DNA of 64,000 bases from Phytophthora hibernalis (GCA_012656075.1 JAAKBF010000207.1:310001-374000); one strand, 5' to 3'; shown: positions 46,589 to 57,888, counted from the stretch's first letter. Made by a program: numbers and translations. Notes: generated by a model not told the origin, from the sequence alone.

Positions 46589-47796
46589 GTCGTGACACCA
46601 GTCGCGGCCAGCTGGTCCTGAGATAAAAGGTGTTGTTGTACAAGTCGGCGAGACGTGTGACAGCGGCACTAAAGAAATGAGCTCTGCAGGACGATCGCCA
46701 CGACAACAGCGATGACCATGCTACTGCTGGTCTTGTCCACCGTCCTGAGATGCGGACGGCAGAATCAAGCGCTGCTGCTGGCAAGTGGCAAGTGGCGAGT
46801 ACATCGCGCCGCCAGCTGCTGCTTGTCGCCATTGCACTGCAGGGGCATCAACGCCGCGTTTTACGATTATGCCCTCGTGTCCACTTCTCGGACGCTACAC
46901 ACGCCCATCCGGTCGAAGTGGTAGATGTACTGTTCAGTACGGTACAATTGATTGAGAGCTGAGGCGGGCCTTCTGCGTTCGAGTCGGGCAGAGGAAAGCC
47001 GCATTCATCGGCGGCCCGGACGCGAACGGCAAGACATAGCGCAGCTGACGTGCGTCGGCACCTTGCTGGCGTGGTGGTGGGCACATGTACTAGTATATAC
47101 CGGTATTATTAATAAATGTACCCGGCGGGAGACCGCAGTGCAGACGTCACGCTATATCTACACCTTCCAACGGCGGTGGTGGACGAAGCCCGGTCTCTGA
47201 GAGATTATCTCGGGGAGGCAAGCGGCTATCACGACGATGGGAGGACTGCTACCGGTAGCCAAAGACGCTGTGGCCGCAACGTGAGCTTCTCCGCAATGGG
47301 GGCTCGACACAGTCACAGTCCGCCCTCTACAGACACGCGCGAGTCCGACACCCAAGCAGCCGATGAGTCCGATCTTCAAGCTGTCCGAAAGCTGAGAGAG
47401 CCGGCGTTGGCACAATACACGAACCAGTACCACTCCGTGTCTGTGTCATACGGGCAAAGAGTTGAAACAATCGAGTGAGCTCAGCTCGTTGTTGACGCTC
47501 GTGACCAGCACAGCGAGCGACGATGTAAAGCCGCCGGTCAGCATGGCCACCACGCTTTGTCGTCCGCAGCGAAAGCCTATGTGGACAACCGCGAGACAAC
47601 AACAATGGCCAGCCTTCGCAAGGGCTCGCCGCCGACTTGAGGATGTCGGTGCAGTGTGAGGTAAAGTTTACTGCGGTTGACAGATCTCGCGCAAATCGAA
47701 GCGCCATCATCACGTCGGCGTCACGCCATGCTCACTTTAATAGTTGCAGTCTCCTAGCTGCAGCCCGAGCCTGCTGTTCGCTTCCACACCTCTGCG

Positions 47797-48513
47797 ATGG
47801 AGGACACTTTCGTGTCAGCCGCTGAGGAGCTGCTGCTGTTCCACCGCTGTCCCGAGCCCAGTTGCCGCCGCCAATTCAGCCGAAAATACTCGCTGAGCGA
47901 GCACATGAAGACGCACACGGGCGAGCGGCCGCACGTGTGTCCCGTTCGGACCTGCGCCAAGCGCTTCACGACGTCGGGCAACCTGGCGCGGCACAAGCGG
48001 CTGCACGGGTACATCGAGCCCATCAAGTGCCCCGTGCAGGACTGCATCTGCACGTTCCCGAGCGACGCCAAGCTCGAAAAGCACATGAAGTTTCACTACG
48101 GTGGACCTGTGCATCTTTGCGAGGTGCCCGGATGCGGCAAAACCTTTACCACGACGGGCAACCTCAATCGCCACATGAAGAACCACCACCTCGACGAAGC
48201 GGCGGTGCTGGTGCTGGTGCCCGACAATCGGAGCCCCACGACGACCGATGCGTGGCGTCCGCCGTTTGCAGCGCCCCAGTCCCGGCTGAAGCGCGCTTGG
48301 TCGACTGGAACGAACCCATTGCCAGCAGAAACGTCGACGAATTTCAATCGGAAAAGTGGTGAAGTGCTGGACGAAACGCTGGACAACCTCTCCGCGCTGT
48401 TGGTCGAGACGGGACTCGACAGCTCCTGCAGCGACCAGGAGAGCAACCTCGTAGACGACATCATCCGCTTCCACGTGCAGGAACTTGGCTTCTCGGATAA
48501 ACCACAGCACTAA
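47797..48513 (+). CDS. Four-finger C2H2 zinc-finger protein 3 (intact)
   Basis: A 238-residue protein starts at ATG 47797 with no break. Fingers are at about residues 18-40, 48-70, 78-100 and 108-130: CPEPSCRRQFSRKY, CPVRTCAKRFTTSGNLARH, CPVQDCICTFPSDAKLEKH and CEVPGCGKTFTTTGNLNRH. The linker TGERPHV is typical of DNA-binding finger arrays. The tail is low-complexity with an acidic stretch and ends DDIIRFHVQELGFSDKPQH, sharing the Asp-Asp-Ile/Met...Phe-His-Val motif of genes 1 and 2. Probably a nuclear transcription factor. Just downstream a short inverted repeat (actagatt...aatctagt, 48533-48556) may form part of the 3' end. Confidence 0.9.
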   Translation: MEDTFVSAAEELLLFHRCPEPSCRRQFSRKYSLSEHMKTHTGERPHVCPVRTCAKRFTTSGNLARHKRLHGYIEPIKCPVQDCICTFPSDAKLEKHMKFHYGGPVHLCEVPGCGKTFTTTGNLNRHMKNHHLDEAAVLVLVPDNRSPTTTDAWRPPFAAPQSRLKRAWSTGTNPLPAETSTNFNRKSGEVLDETLDNLSALLVETGLDSSCSDQESNLVDDIIRFHVQELGFSDKPQH

Positions 48514-49195
48514 ATAGAGTGCCTAAATTGACTAGATTGATCGTCTTAATCTAGTGTCGTGTGGCTACATTAACGCACCCAACCAGTGTTTTAACGCTCG
48601 TGTCGTCACGAGCTTTAGCGTCCCTACGATGCGACTACGACGCTAGATTTAAGTGGCATGGTCTCCGCTCGATCCGATCTTTGCTGTCAACGCAGCAACA
48701 AAGCCCGAGGTGGATTTTCGTCCTTAGATCTCAGGGGTGCGTATTTTCCGCTGCGCGTTGGTCCGGGGTGGACCTAGGACAATCCATGGCGGCGCGTTGT
48801 GCGACTCGGCTTTCTTATCGCAGTGCTCAGGCGAAGTAACGGCCACTCGCCATCAAGGCGGCAGTGGCAAAAGTGGACAGAAGACTGGCCTGGCTTGGCT
48901 CCGATATCTCAGACTATGCGAGTTGCTCGCTTGTGGCTCTTCCTCTACGAACAGCAGAGCGACGTGAGCGCTGTCACACGCCGTTCGGCTAGCTGAACCC
49001 CAGACGTGGTCTGACTGGTAACGGCTAGGGAGTCAGAGTTGTCTTGATTTCACTATGGTGTAACAGAAAAAGGCGCGCCTCCTTTCGATGTGCGATCGTT
49101 AGTTGGCTCGGCTTTGGACCACGGTCCACCCCGGAGGATCGGGTGCCTCTGCCCAGCTCACTCTCCAATTTGCCTCTCCCCCGAAGCCTCTCAAC

Positions 49196-49852
49196 ATGAA
49201 CATGATGAGTTTCCTCGCCACCTTCGAGCCTCAGGCCAGCATGGTTGGCCTCGATCGCCAGCTCAGCGACTCGAGCAACGTCTACCGCTGCACGCACGCG
49301 GGCTGCCACCGCGAATTCAACCGGAAGTACACGCTCGCCGAGCACATCAAGACCCACACGGGTGAGCGTCCCCACGTCTGCCCCGTGCGCACGTGTGGTA
49401 AACGCTTCAGTACCTCCGGCAACCTCTCGCGCCACAAGCGTCTCCACGGCTACATCGAGCCGATGCCGTGCCCGGTTCAGGGCTGCATCTGTACCTTCCC
49501 GAGCAACAGCAAGCTGGTGAAGCACATGAAGTTCCACTACGGCAACGACGTCAAGGTGTGCCTGGTGCCTGGCTGCGGCAAAACCTTTAGCACTACGGGC
49601 AATCTCAACCGCCACCTGAAGAACCACCATGGCTCCAGCGCTGGCTGCATGAGCCCGACGCCTTCCAAGATGTCCGTCGCTGGCAGCCCGACCGCCGCCG
49701 AGCAGTGGATCCCCACCACTCCGCTCGATGACTTGAATCTGTGGTCCCAGACGCTCAGCGCCGAGATGGACTTCGCAGAGACAGCATCTAGCCAAGACCT
49801 GCTCGAAGCGCTCGAGTCTTTCCTCGTCGAGGACGAACCGCTGCAGTTCTAA
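49196..49852 (+). CDS. Four-finger C2H2 zinc-finger protein 4 (intact)
   Basis: A 218-residue protein. I take ATG 49196 (MNMMSFLATFEPQ) as start because no upstream ATG is in frame. Fingers are at about 32-54, 62-84, 92-114 and 122-144: CTHAGCHREFNRKY, CPVRTCGKRFSTSGNLSRH, CPVQGCICTFPSNSKLVKH and CLVPGCGKTFSTTGNLNRH. Its C-terminus differs from the other three: DLLEALESFLVEDEPLQF, an acidic-hydrophobic end that resembles an activation motif. Same strand as gene 3, 682 bp downstream; no gene is seen between them. Finger similarity indicates recent tandem duplication of one ancestor. Confidence 0.9.
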   Translation: MNMMSFLATFEPQASMVGLDRQLSDSSNVYRCTHAGCHREFNRKYTLAEHIKTHTGERPHVCPVRTCGKRFSTSGNLSRHKRLHGYIEPMPCPVQGCICTFPSNSKLVKHMKFHYGNDVKVCLVPGCGKTFSTTGNLNRHLKNHHGSSAGCMSPTPSKMSVAGSPTAAEQWIPTTPLDDLNLWSQTLSAEMDFAETASSQDLLEALESFLVEDEPLQF

Positions 49853-50138
49853 GAAGCTAGCGAGTTTTGACGCCGCGAAATCTACACCCTATTTTATCGA
49901 GTAACACGAATGTAAGTTAGCCGAACCACCCTTCATTGTCGCCTGTTACAACTAGGTACTCTGCCTAAAAATCTAATGGTATCTCCAGCCGTTTTACTCT
50001 AACTAGCTGCGGAGTGACGTCAAATAGGCATCTCAAACAGAACACTATGGAAATCCGCTTGAAAGATTTTTGAATGGTGTTGATTATGCGGCGGATTATG
50101 CGCGCGATCGTAACTCCTATTTGAGGTTTAATAGTTAA

Positions 50139-50525
50139 CGATCATTTCGTTTTAAATGGACTCATTTGAGTTGGGCTTGGTGAATTTGGATTTGTTCTTG
50201 GTGAAGTTGGACTGGAAAAGGTGTAGTACGATTTGGAGGCAGTATGTGCAGATCATACAGAAATTCGAGAGCGACAGCGCGTTCAAACCGGCCATGGAGA
50301 CATCCTAAAGGTCCGAAGTCGTTGAGGAATTAAATACTGGCACCTTGGCATCGTTCGTGGCTTGTCTTCGATTTCTCCCGGTACTCAACACTATTGAAGA
50401 CGATTTCAGTAGTGAAAATCTCACTTCGTGGCTTGAGCAAATGTACACTGGAGGGGCAGCATGAAGCGAAGCAGTTCTTTAGCGTAGTTCCACTTGTCGG
50501 CGAGGTCGTCAGCGCATTCAACTCG
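50139..50525 (+). mobile_element. DNA transposon remnant, deletion copy of the 30-kb element
   Basis: Bases 50139-50225 combine two blocks that lie 350 bp apart at 30054-30489. A later plus-strand phrase, FLPVLNTIEDDFSSE near 50370-50415, resembles hAT C-termini. The sequence 49853-50138 is the downstream flank of zinc-finger gene 4, and 50526-51060 shows nothing recognisable. Confidence 0.4.
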
Positions 50526-51065
50526 CATTTGTGAATTAGAGGTGCCAGTCAGGCTTCACGAGCACACCACTCAAAAGCAGAGTGTCTGTACTACACAATA
50601 GAGCCCTTACTTTACGAAAAATATGGGGTACAACCAAAGTTATGGCGAATTGAAAAATGTGTCTGCGTGCTCGAAGACAAGAGGCCAATTTTTTCAGCAT
50701 AAATAATCTAGACACGCTTTTGAATCGAACTATGCAACCTAGAACGCTCAGAAACGCCTAGAACCACTCGGAAATGACACGTGAAGTCTGTGCTCGTTTA
50801 ACGATCATTTCGAATAAAATGTTTCGCTCCCGAGTCCAAATCATGAAGTAGCTAATCAGAAGTGCCAAAAATATATTTCAACCAATCCGATGATCCTCTA
50901 CTACTTGTACTAGATTGGGCGAATCTTGAATTGAAGTGAGTGGGACCTACTTACTGTAATAAACAATACCCTGTAAGCATATTATAACCTTTGAGAGGTT
51001 GGAAGGTCCACGCTTTGGAATCTGTAGTCTATTTAACTTATCGGTCGCAAGATGTCTGGTAAATC

Positions 51066-52200
51066 CTAAGCCTGGTTATCAACGCCGGTGCTTGAACTGG
51101 TCCGGTGGCTGTACGGGGCTTGTCGCCTGAAGTGACGGCTGTCGGGGTTGTCTTTTAATATGTGTAGACAAAGAATTAAACGTGTGCCTTGAATTTTGGT
51201 GTCCGCTCGTCTGCGCTCCGCTTCGCGTGAGCCCGTAGCTGCCTCATTCCGGTAATTCGGATTTCTTGAACGCTTCCGGCTGTTGTCACTTCCTCTTGTT
51301 GGTAAACTGCTCGGTTGCGTTGGATCCACAGGCTGGTGATGCACACGCTGCTCAGTATGCGCCATATTCGCTTCCATACTCCTGCAAATATTTCCGCCTC
51401 GTCGCTTCACCGCGATCTTCGACAGGCTCGGTGCTCTTCGGTTGGCGCAGTTCGCTATGAAGCCTGGGAGGTTGTCTAGCTCCCATCGTTCCCCGGTCCA
51501 ATGACATATGAGCTTCTGCCAGCATCTTCTGCGCATGGGCATTGCCAAAAACATGCTCCATTGTCTCCTTCGTCCCTTGACAGTACTGCAACTTTCGGCA
51601 GCTTTTGTCTAGTTGCCGCTCTTTGTGATGCAGGTTTAGTTGCCGTACAGCTACTCGATACGCCATCCATACCTGGTACTCCGGAGCTCCGATCGATGGG
51701 CCCATATTTGCTTTGGCGTCTGCTGCAGGGCTGCTGCTTGCCAGTCACTTGATTGCGCTACGTGTTCTAGTTTTTCCAATATACTGGGCAGAGCAGCTCC
51801 TGTGCCTTTGTATCTGTGAAATGGTTGTTTTTAAAGTGCCGAGTGCACGTGCCTGATCCAATCGAGTCTGGTACTTGCCATGGGAATCCGTGAAGATGCG
51901 GGTGCGCGTGGAATACGAGCCCTCCGTCTCCCTGGATGTGCCGTAGCTTTTAAGTCAGCTGCCGTCCTGGGGTTTTCGATGTTGTTGTTGGTGACCTTCC
52001 AGTGAATGCCGTCGTTCATTTATTCCAACTCAATGATTTCTCGCTGCTCGGTTGACAGACTTTTGATGGTGCCTCTGGTGCGTCCTTCTGCGACACACTC
52101 CCATTTGTCGCAAAAGCGTCGTCACGCTTTCGTATATGGTAGCACTGGGGCAGAGGAAGTAGTAGCTGAAGCACTCGGGCAAGATGCCGTCGCCGTTGCA
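51066..52200 (-). pseudogene. LINE ORF2 C-terminal fragment
   Basis: The minus strand reads VWMAYRVAVRQLNLHHKERQ, a Cys-rich CRKLQYCQGTKETMEHVF, and in a neighbouring frame CWQKLICHWTGERWELDNLP. The C-x6-C...H...C arrangement after the RT is usual for LINE C-termini. Frames alternate, so it is decayed. It may belong to the family at 1-6060, whose own C-terminus is cut off by the window edge, but the two do not overlap and this cannot be shown here. Confidence 0.55.
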
Positions 52201-52210
52201 GTCAGTACTG

Positions 52211-52496
52211 GTTGTTCTTGAACAGATAAATTGAGATATGATTGATTTTCTTTGAGTCGTGCTTCGCTATCTAGTCTTTCCTACTGCACTACACGACGCT
52301 CTCTCGTTTTCATTCCCACATGTAGGACTTGAACTGCAACTTCAAATTGAACTCAAGCGCGCATTCAATATGTACAGCCAAGAGCAGATCACAGCTGCCG
52401 TGTTCATCCGCTAGAAATGTTCGTGTTCAACGCCAACTCCCGCCTTCGTAGCTGCTGCGATTTGCAACTTGCAGCCTCTATGGTGAATCCGTGACA
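52211..52496 (-). repeat. Probable 3' LTR of the chromovirus
   Basis: On the minus strand it begins TGTCACGGATTCACC right after a purine run, as a 3' LTR does. The far end is set at TGTTCTTG (52211) only because it gives a TG...CA pair. No second LTR is present to confirm it. Confidence 0.5.
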
Positions 52497-52508
52497 TTCC
52501 CTCCCCTT
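52497..52508 (-). promoter_or_regulatory. Polypurine tract
   Basis: AAGGGGAGGGAA on the minus strand lies between the pol stop codon and the LTR start TGTCACGG. It would prime plus-strand synthesis. Confidence 0.8.
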
Positions 52509-54735
52509 AGCGACGCCCCGCGATAGCGGTCGATGAGACCAGCAATGGATGAGAGGTTGGCAGCGGGCTCCCAAGTAGTTTCGGTTTGACCCAGCCATTT
52601 GATCTTGTACAGCTCGCGACCTCTTCTGCGTTTGTAGTCGATGACATCTTCCACCAGCTCTCCTCGGTTCCATCCGCTTGTCTTATTCGAAAAAGCCGTT
52701 GGCGATGGCGACGATACGGTTGGACCATGTATAATTTCAATAGACGGGTGTGGAAGACTGGGTGCATTTTCAGTTCTGGGAGCAGCCTCAGTTGGTAGTA
52801 GCCACGCCCAACAACTTTTGTAACCTCGAACGGCCCGATCCAGCGAGCTCCAAGCTTCTTCTTTGTTGTCCCGAGGTGGCGTACTGCTATGCGTTGCCCA
52901 GACAGGAAAACCGCATCTCTGACGTCGAACTTCTGAGGCTTTCGGTTCTTGTTGTAGTATTCTGCCATGCGGTCCTGGGCTACTGCAATACTCCGCCGAG
53001 CTTTCGCCAAGATGCCGGCTTGTCTTGCAACAAATTCAGACTGTTTCGGTTGACGAGTGGCGCCAAAACTAGACGGGAGATGCAATGTTGCTGGGGTTCT
53101 AGGGATGTAACCAATGTCCGCTTCAAAGGGGACATGTCGATTGAAGATTGAAATCGAGGATTGTAGGGAAATTCTACCAGATAGATATGGAGATCCCAGT
53201 CATCAGAGTCAGCATTAGAAAACGCTCTTAAGTAGTTCTCCAATGTCTGATTCAGTCGCTCACTGACTCCGTCTTCTTGCGGCCTGAACGTCGTTGTCAT
53301 CTTTTGTTCTACTCCCAACATTTCACAAAGCTTCTTCCAGAATCTTGAGGTGAACTTGGCATCTCTAGCCGAAACAACCACATTTGGCAAACCATGCAGT
53401 CGAAAAATTCCTCGTGGAATCGTTCGGCGACGTCACTTGCAGTATCCGTCCCCTTCCCGGCCACAAAGTGAGCCCTCTTCGTCAATTGATCAATCACGAC
53501 CATCACGCTGTCGTAGTCACGAGGAGTGCTAGGTAGTCCAGTAATAAAATCCATCGCAATATGGCCCCATCGCTGCGATGGAATATCATGGCTGTTCAAA
53601 AGACGCGGTGGTCTCTCGTTACGATCCTTGGTTCGAGCGCAAACTTCGCAGCATTTGACGTATTTCGCAATATCGCTATGCATTCGAGGCCAATAGTAGT
53701 GTTCTTCGATCAGACGGCATGTGCGATCAATGCCCGGGTGGCCATACACAGGACTGTCGTAGAACTCCTCGCAGACATGCTCCAATAACTCGCGGACTCG
53801 TGGCAACACGAGACGAGGCGAGTCTTGATGTCCTGCTTGGTAGTAAATGCGTCTGTCAGCCAGCGAGTATCGATCTAACTGTCGTAGCTGCTAACGGAAT
53901 TGATTCGTCTTTATCCGCTGTGTACATAGGGTTCAAAAGGCGCAGTAGATCTTTGGTGGTGTCGTCTTCATCATAACGTCGGACTGCCTCCGTCACTGTA
54001 GCCGACAGAGATGCATCAACTCGTTGATGAACTAACTGACGAGTTGAAATCGCAGCCAATGTGACAGGCCCATTGCTGAGCATAAAGTCAGGTCTGCGCG
54101 AAATGCCATCGGCAACAGTGTTGGTTTCCTTTGATGTACCGAATTTGAAATTGATATTCTGCTAGTTCATCGTACCACCGCGCAATGCGGCGAGAGATCA
54201 ACTTTTGTTTGAACACGGTCTCTATACTCTTGTGATCGGTCTCCACAACAAAAGGTCGATCCAAGAGGTATACTTGCCACGTACGAAGCCCAAACAAAAT
54301 GGCTAGAAGCTCCTTTTCACGAATGGAGTAGTTCAACTCTGCAGCTTTGTACTTCCGTCCTACAAATGCAACCGGTCTTTCAATCTCAACGCCGTCTCGC
54401 ACTTCTTTCTGGTAAAGCACCCCCATGGCAAAGTCGGATGCATCCATTTTCATGAAGAAATCCTTGCCAAAATTCGGAACCGTCAAAACTGGTGTCTTTT
54501 CCTTCAGTCGCTCGAAATGTTTCGTCAGGGCGGGTGTGCAGTCTACCTGCCTGTTTTTGGACTTAAGCAAGTTGAAAAAGGACCAGCATCTTCTGCAAAT
54601 TGGTGACAAAACCGCTGAACGTACGCGGCTGTACCAAGAAATGACTGCAGGTCCTGCTTCGTTGTTGGTCGTGGCCAATTCTGAATGACCTTCACCTTTT
54701 CCGGGCTGATCTTGACTCCATCACGACCAACAATG
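52509..54735 (-). pseudogene. Ty3/gypsy chromovirus pol fragment (RT end, RNase H, integrase, chromodomain)
   Basis: From right to left: RT thumb (VKVIQNWPRPTTKQDLQSFL, 54690-54610); RNase H (FFMKMDASDFAMGVLYQK near 54450; SIREKELLAILFGLRTWQVY); integrase zinc finger (HPGIDRTCRLIEEHYYWPRM, CEVCARTK); integrase core (AMDFITGLP, SARDAKFTSRFWKKL, EDGVSERLNQTLENYL); GPFEV module; and a chromodomain (LVEDVIDYKRRRGRELYKIK, WLGQTETTWEPAANLSS) ending at 52509. Chromodomains steer such elements to marked chromatin. One extra base at about 52660 shifts the chromodomain frame, and another break is near 53390. The 5' part is missing. Confidence 0.85.
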
Positions 54736-54955
54736 TCGCCCACAGGATACAAAGTTTTCGCGAAGATAATGGCGACGCGTGTACAGCGGATCCTAGGAAC
54801 GCCGATCGGGGACTCACAGCAAGGTGTCGTCCATGGGAGACAGATGCTCAAGACTGTGATGATGATGATGGCCATGCTGGCTACAGCAAATAATGAACCC
54901 GAATTAGCAGCAGAACTCAGCCGAGTAATTCTACTTCTTTCTCTGAAACAACACC
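54736..54955 (+). pseudogene. LINE reverse transcriptase fragment, plus strand
   Basis: The plus strand reads KVFAKIMATRVQRILGTPIG, DSQQGVVHGRQMLKTVMMMM and ATANNEPELAAELSRVILLL, the fingers of a non-LTR RT (the usual QQGF appears as QQGV). It abuts the chromovirus fragment head-on, so one truncated the other. It differs from the 1-6 kb LINE. Beyond it, 54956-55095 is the upstream region of the next gene. Confidence 0.7.
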
Positions 54956-55095
54956 AAATAACACCCATATAACATTTTTATTAGCCAATCAAATGTGAGC
55001 ACCCTAAACTTTAATATTAATCAATAATCATCGAGGAACCATGAAAGGGCGCTCCGGCTATATTATGATTAGCAGTCTTAGAATTTGGTCGGACA

Positions 55096-55568
55096 ATGGA
55101 GAGCAGCGCCCCGGCGAAGAGCGAGTGCCCCGCATGCACCAAACTTGTGTCCAAGTCTAACATGGCCAAGCACCGCAAGGTGTGCGGCAAGAAAAGCCGG
55201 CGAAGTCGCGCAAGGCGATAAACCGCGAGTCATACGTCCGCAATAAGGGCACTATCCTCCAAAAGCGGCAGGAAAAGCGCATGCACGACCAGTTTCGTCG
55301 CCGCAAAGGTAAATAATTGTAAATATTGTAAATATTTGTATTGCTTTAACACACGAACCCTGTAGTGGCCAAGAAGCAGCTCGCCGAGCTCGAAGCTCAG
55401 CAAATTGAGGTTGAAGAACTGGGGTGTACAGCTTGGACAGCTTTGTCGAAGAGGAACCTTCTCTATGATGTCAGCTTGGACCCAGAGCTCTTCGCCCACT
55501 TTCGGGTAGAGCTGAAGGCACGCTGCAAGGCTGAATTTCTACGACTTTTTCATCGTTTTGCAGCGTAA
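55096..55568 (+). CDS. Small C2HC zinc-finger protein
   Basis: ATG at 55096 opens MESSAPAKSECPACTKLVSK with CPACTKLVSKSNMAKHRKVC, a C-x2-C...H-x3-C finger. A basic helical region follows (GTILQKRQEKRMHDQFRRRK), then after a 57-nt intron (55309-55365; GTAAAT to TGTAG, phase 1) an acidic helical end KQLAELEAQQIEVEELG. The stop is TAA at 55566. A one-base frameshift near 55190-55200 (AAAAGCCGGCGAAG) must be crossed to reach the second segment. No specific family is recognised; the mix suggests a nuclear or RNA-associated protein. The preserved intron phase supports a real gene. Confidence 0.6.
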
Positions 55569-55574
55569 ACCTTG

Positions 55575-55745
55575 CTACGGAGTCATACCAAAAAGTACGA
55601 GTTCATACCAAAATACGAGTTCATACCTACAAGTACGAGTTCATACCAAAAATTACGAAGCATTCATACGAAATAGTACGACCAGTACAGACTAAAAGGT
55701 ACGAGTTCATACCGATTACTACGAGTTCATACCTGTAAGTACGAC
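55575..55745. repeat. Minisatellite, unit about 20-24 bp
   Basis: Irregular tandem copies of tacgagttcataccaaaa (variants: acctacaag, gaaatag, gattac) start just past the stop codon of the C2HC gene and end near 55745. Confidence 0.85.
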
Positions 55746-56507
55746 ATCTTTCCTAAAGATACGTCGAGTTCTCGGGTAGCTCTTTTGCAGGAAGGCGGCA
55801 TTCGTGCGATGTTTGCGATCATTTCGAATGAACGAAGCCAGCATTGAGACAGTAAACGTGTGCTCGTTGCTCGTTTCTCCAGCTTCACCATAGTGTTTGG
55901 CGTAGTAACTGCGAAAGACCGGAAAGACCGTGTTCTCCCAGCGCATCTTGTCAGATTCTCCCATCCGTTTTGCGAACATTGCGATATCTTCCCAAGCAAC
56001 TTTGCGACGCTGTACCAGCTGCGTGTCACTTTCGCATTGGATCGATCAGCTTGTGTCCATTCCGAGATAGGCTTGAACAAGTGCACCGAGTCGTCCGGAT
56101 GCCACCACATAAGGCAAAGGTGAGCCCAGTTCCTCACAACTGGGATTACGGGACCAGTGTCTTGCGCAGTCACTCTGGAAACGGGAGAGGTTTCTTCGCT
56201 TGTCTCGTTTTGAGGTGGTCGGTTCAAGTTTCCAGCCATCATTACGGTGTTTCGGTTACACAGCAGCTGTAGATACAAATTCGTGCCTGGAATACATTAT
56301 TACTTCAAAGTGTTGGATGTATTCTTTGATCATCGCCTGTACATGCACGACAAACTTCGACCAGGACTGAACAATTGCCCCCGGGTTCAGGTCTGCCAGT
56401 CGCGCCACGAAGAGAGTGTTTTGCTCCAGAAAACCTGAAGTTGAAGAGTGCTGGCGTACAATTAAAGGGTCCAGAGGTGGGTGATTTCTTGAAATGACAT
56501 ATGTCAT
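55727..56507 (-). pseudogene. Unrecognised coding remnant
   Basis: Minus-strand segments read SGFLEQNTLFVARLADLNPG and IVQSWSKFVVHVQAMIKEYI (56507-56256), then AKVTRSWYSVAKLLGK, MFAKRMGESDKMRWENTVFP and SYYAKHYGEAGETSNEHTFT (56120-55800). The amino-acid use looks like real protein, but frames change at least twice and I recognise no family. Position among repeats favours a transposon or a dead gene. The stretch 56508-57500 that follows holds nothing I can support. Confidence 0.35.
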
Positions 56508-57504
56508 TTGAAGGAAATCGGTGATCCGCCAGAAGACGTAGGCCCCATCACTCGTCTTTTATCTCGTACAGAGGAAACATCTATCCGGACGGAGCTAGTC
56601 TTTTGTGGGCTACACTACTATTAGTACAGGGCTGGAACTGGAGCTCACCTGCGAAGCGAACCGCACAATGGCCCAAGCCATACCGACACCACCCTGTCCG
56701 CACGATCGATCTTGAGCGGTAAGATTTACATTGCAAAAGTTCTTGTTCACGCCAAAAGTCTAACAACCTGCTGCATGCATTATGCCTGGCATGACAGTGT
56801 TTTCAAGGATCCTGCGAAGGCTCTTCCCCTTGCAGTACTATGAAGTACAACTCGTCGATTGGATCGAGACCAAACCAGCTTCGCAGCACGGATTAAAAAC
56901 CGACTGCCAGAGAAGGTGCCAGCACGCAACAAATAGTCAAGTACATGTACTCAGATTGAATGACTGCTTCAAGACTCGAGCTAGCTGTCAAAACTCTTTG
57001 TCGTCTATTGATAGGTTCAGAAAATAATAAATAGTAACTTCGTCTATTTGGTTTTGTTGTGAAGTGTACTGATTCCCAGTAGCCGCTGTACGTCTGTCCC
57101 GTGATGGCAGTGAGTGGCCGGAGGTTTTCCCACGTGGTAGAGTTTTGTCCTATAAGGTTTTCCCACTACAACTACAACTGGCAGTGAGGTGTTGACCATC
57201 CTGTGGGGCAGAAGAAATAAGTGCGAGCAGGGGGCTCAGTCTACAAAATACAGATTACCTCACAGGTAGCAGTTGCTGCCAATCTGGCAAAGTCCAGCTC
57301 CTGTTTTATCAAGTGGTGTGCTTCCACGCTACGCAAAACTGCAATTTACAACAGTTCTCGCACACATGTACGCAGGATCTCGTGCAGCTCCTCTTCATCG
57401 TAAAACACTTCATCCGGTCGTTAAAAGGAGATGGTCTTCGTCAATCTCTTCTTCTAGTGTTGAAAGCGCTAGGAAGTTCCTCAGCAATGAGGCGCTGCCG
57501 CTCG

Positions 57505-57738
57505 CTAATCATCGGCATGGAAAGCGACATTTGCTAGTCTTGACGGCATCCACGAGCTACTTAGTGACCTTGGCGGCGTCCGCAGGTAGGTCTTGCCGTT
57601 GTCCACGAGCCGCTTGCTGGCCTTGGCGGCGCTCATGATCGCCAGTCTGGTTAAATACGATATTTGGATTGAGTGGGTGGTTCGCTTTACCGCCGCATAC
57701 AAATTGCAAGTTATTTGCGAAGTCGCCCAAAGCAACAC
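57505..57738 (-). other. Short minus-strand frame with internal duplication
   Basis: An ATG-led frame (57637) begins MSAAKASKRLVDNGKTYLRT. Its DNA holds two tandem copies of a unit of about 48 bp (aag-gcc-agc-aag-cgg-ctc-gtg-gac and aag-gtc-act-aag-tag-ctc-gtg-gat), the second with a stop in the matching frame. Too short and unlike any family; the duplication itself is the supported observation. Confidence 0.3.
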
Positions 57739-57888
57739 AAGTGTCTCAGTAAGTACGAATCGGACTTAGTGTGGATTTTACAGTCAGGTATTGCTTGACG
57801 GTTTCACCACCAGAGATTCAACCAATCGCCTAATGCGGTTTCGAGTTAAAACAATACAAATGCCATGTCATTTTGACGGCAAATGAGT

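Noticed and set aside
47815..48510. Long minus-strand frame over zinc-finger gene 3
   Set aside because: It is the antisense of an intact four-finger protein; high GC keeps the shadow frame open. The same holds for the minus-strand frames over genes 1 and 4.
49103..49195. N-terminal extension of zinc-finger protein 4
   Set aside because: The frame is open but has no ATG before 49196.
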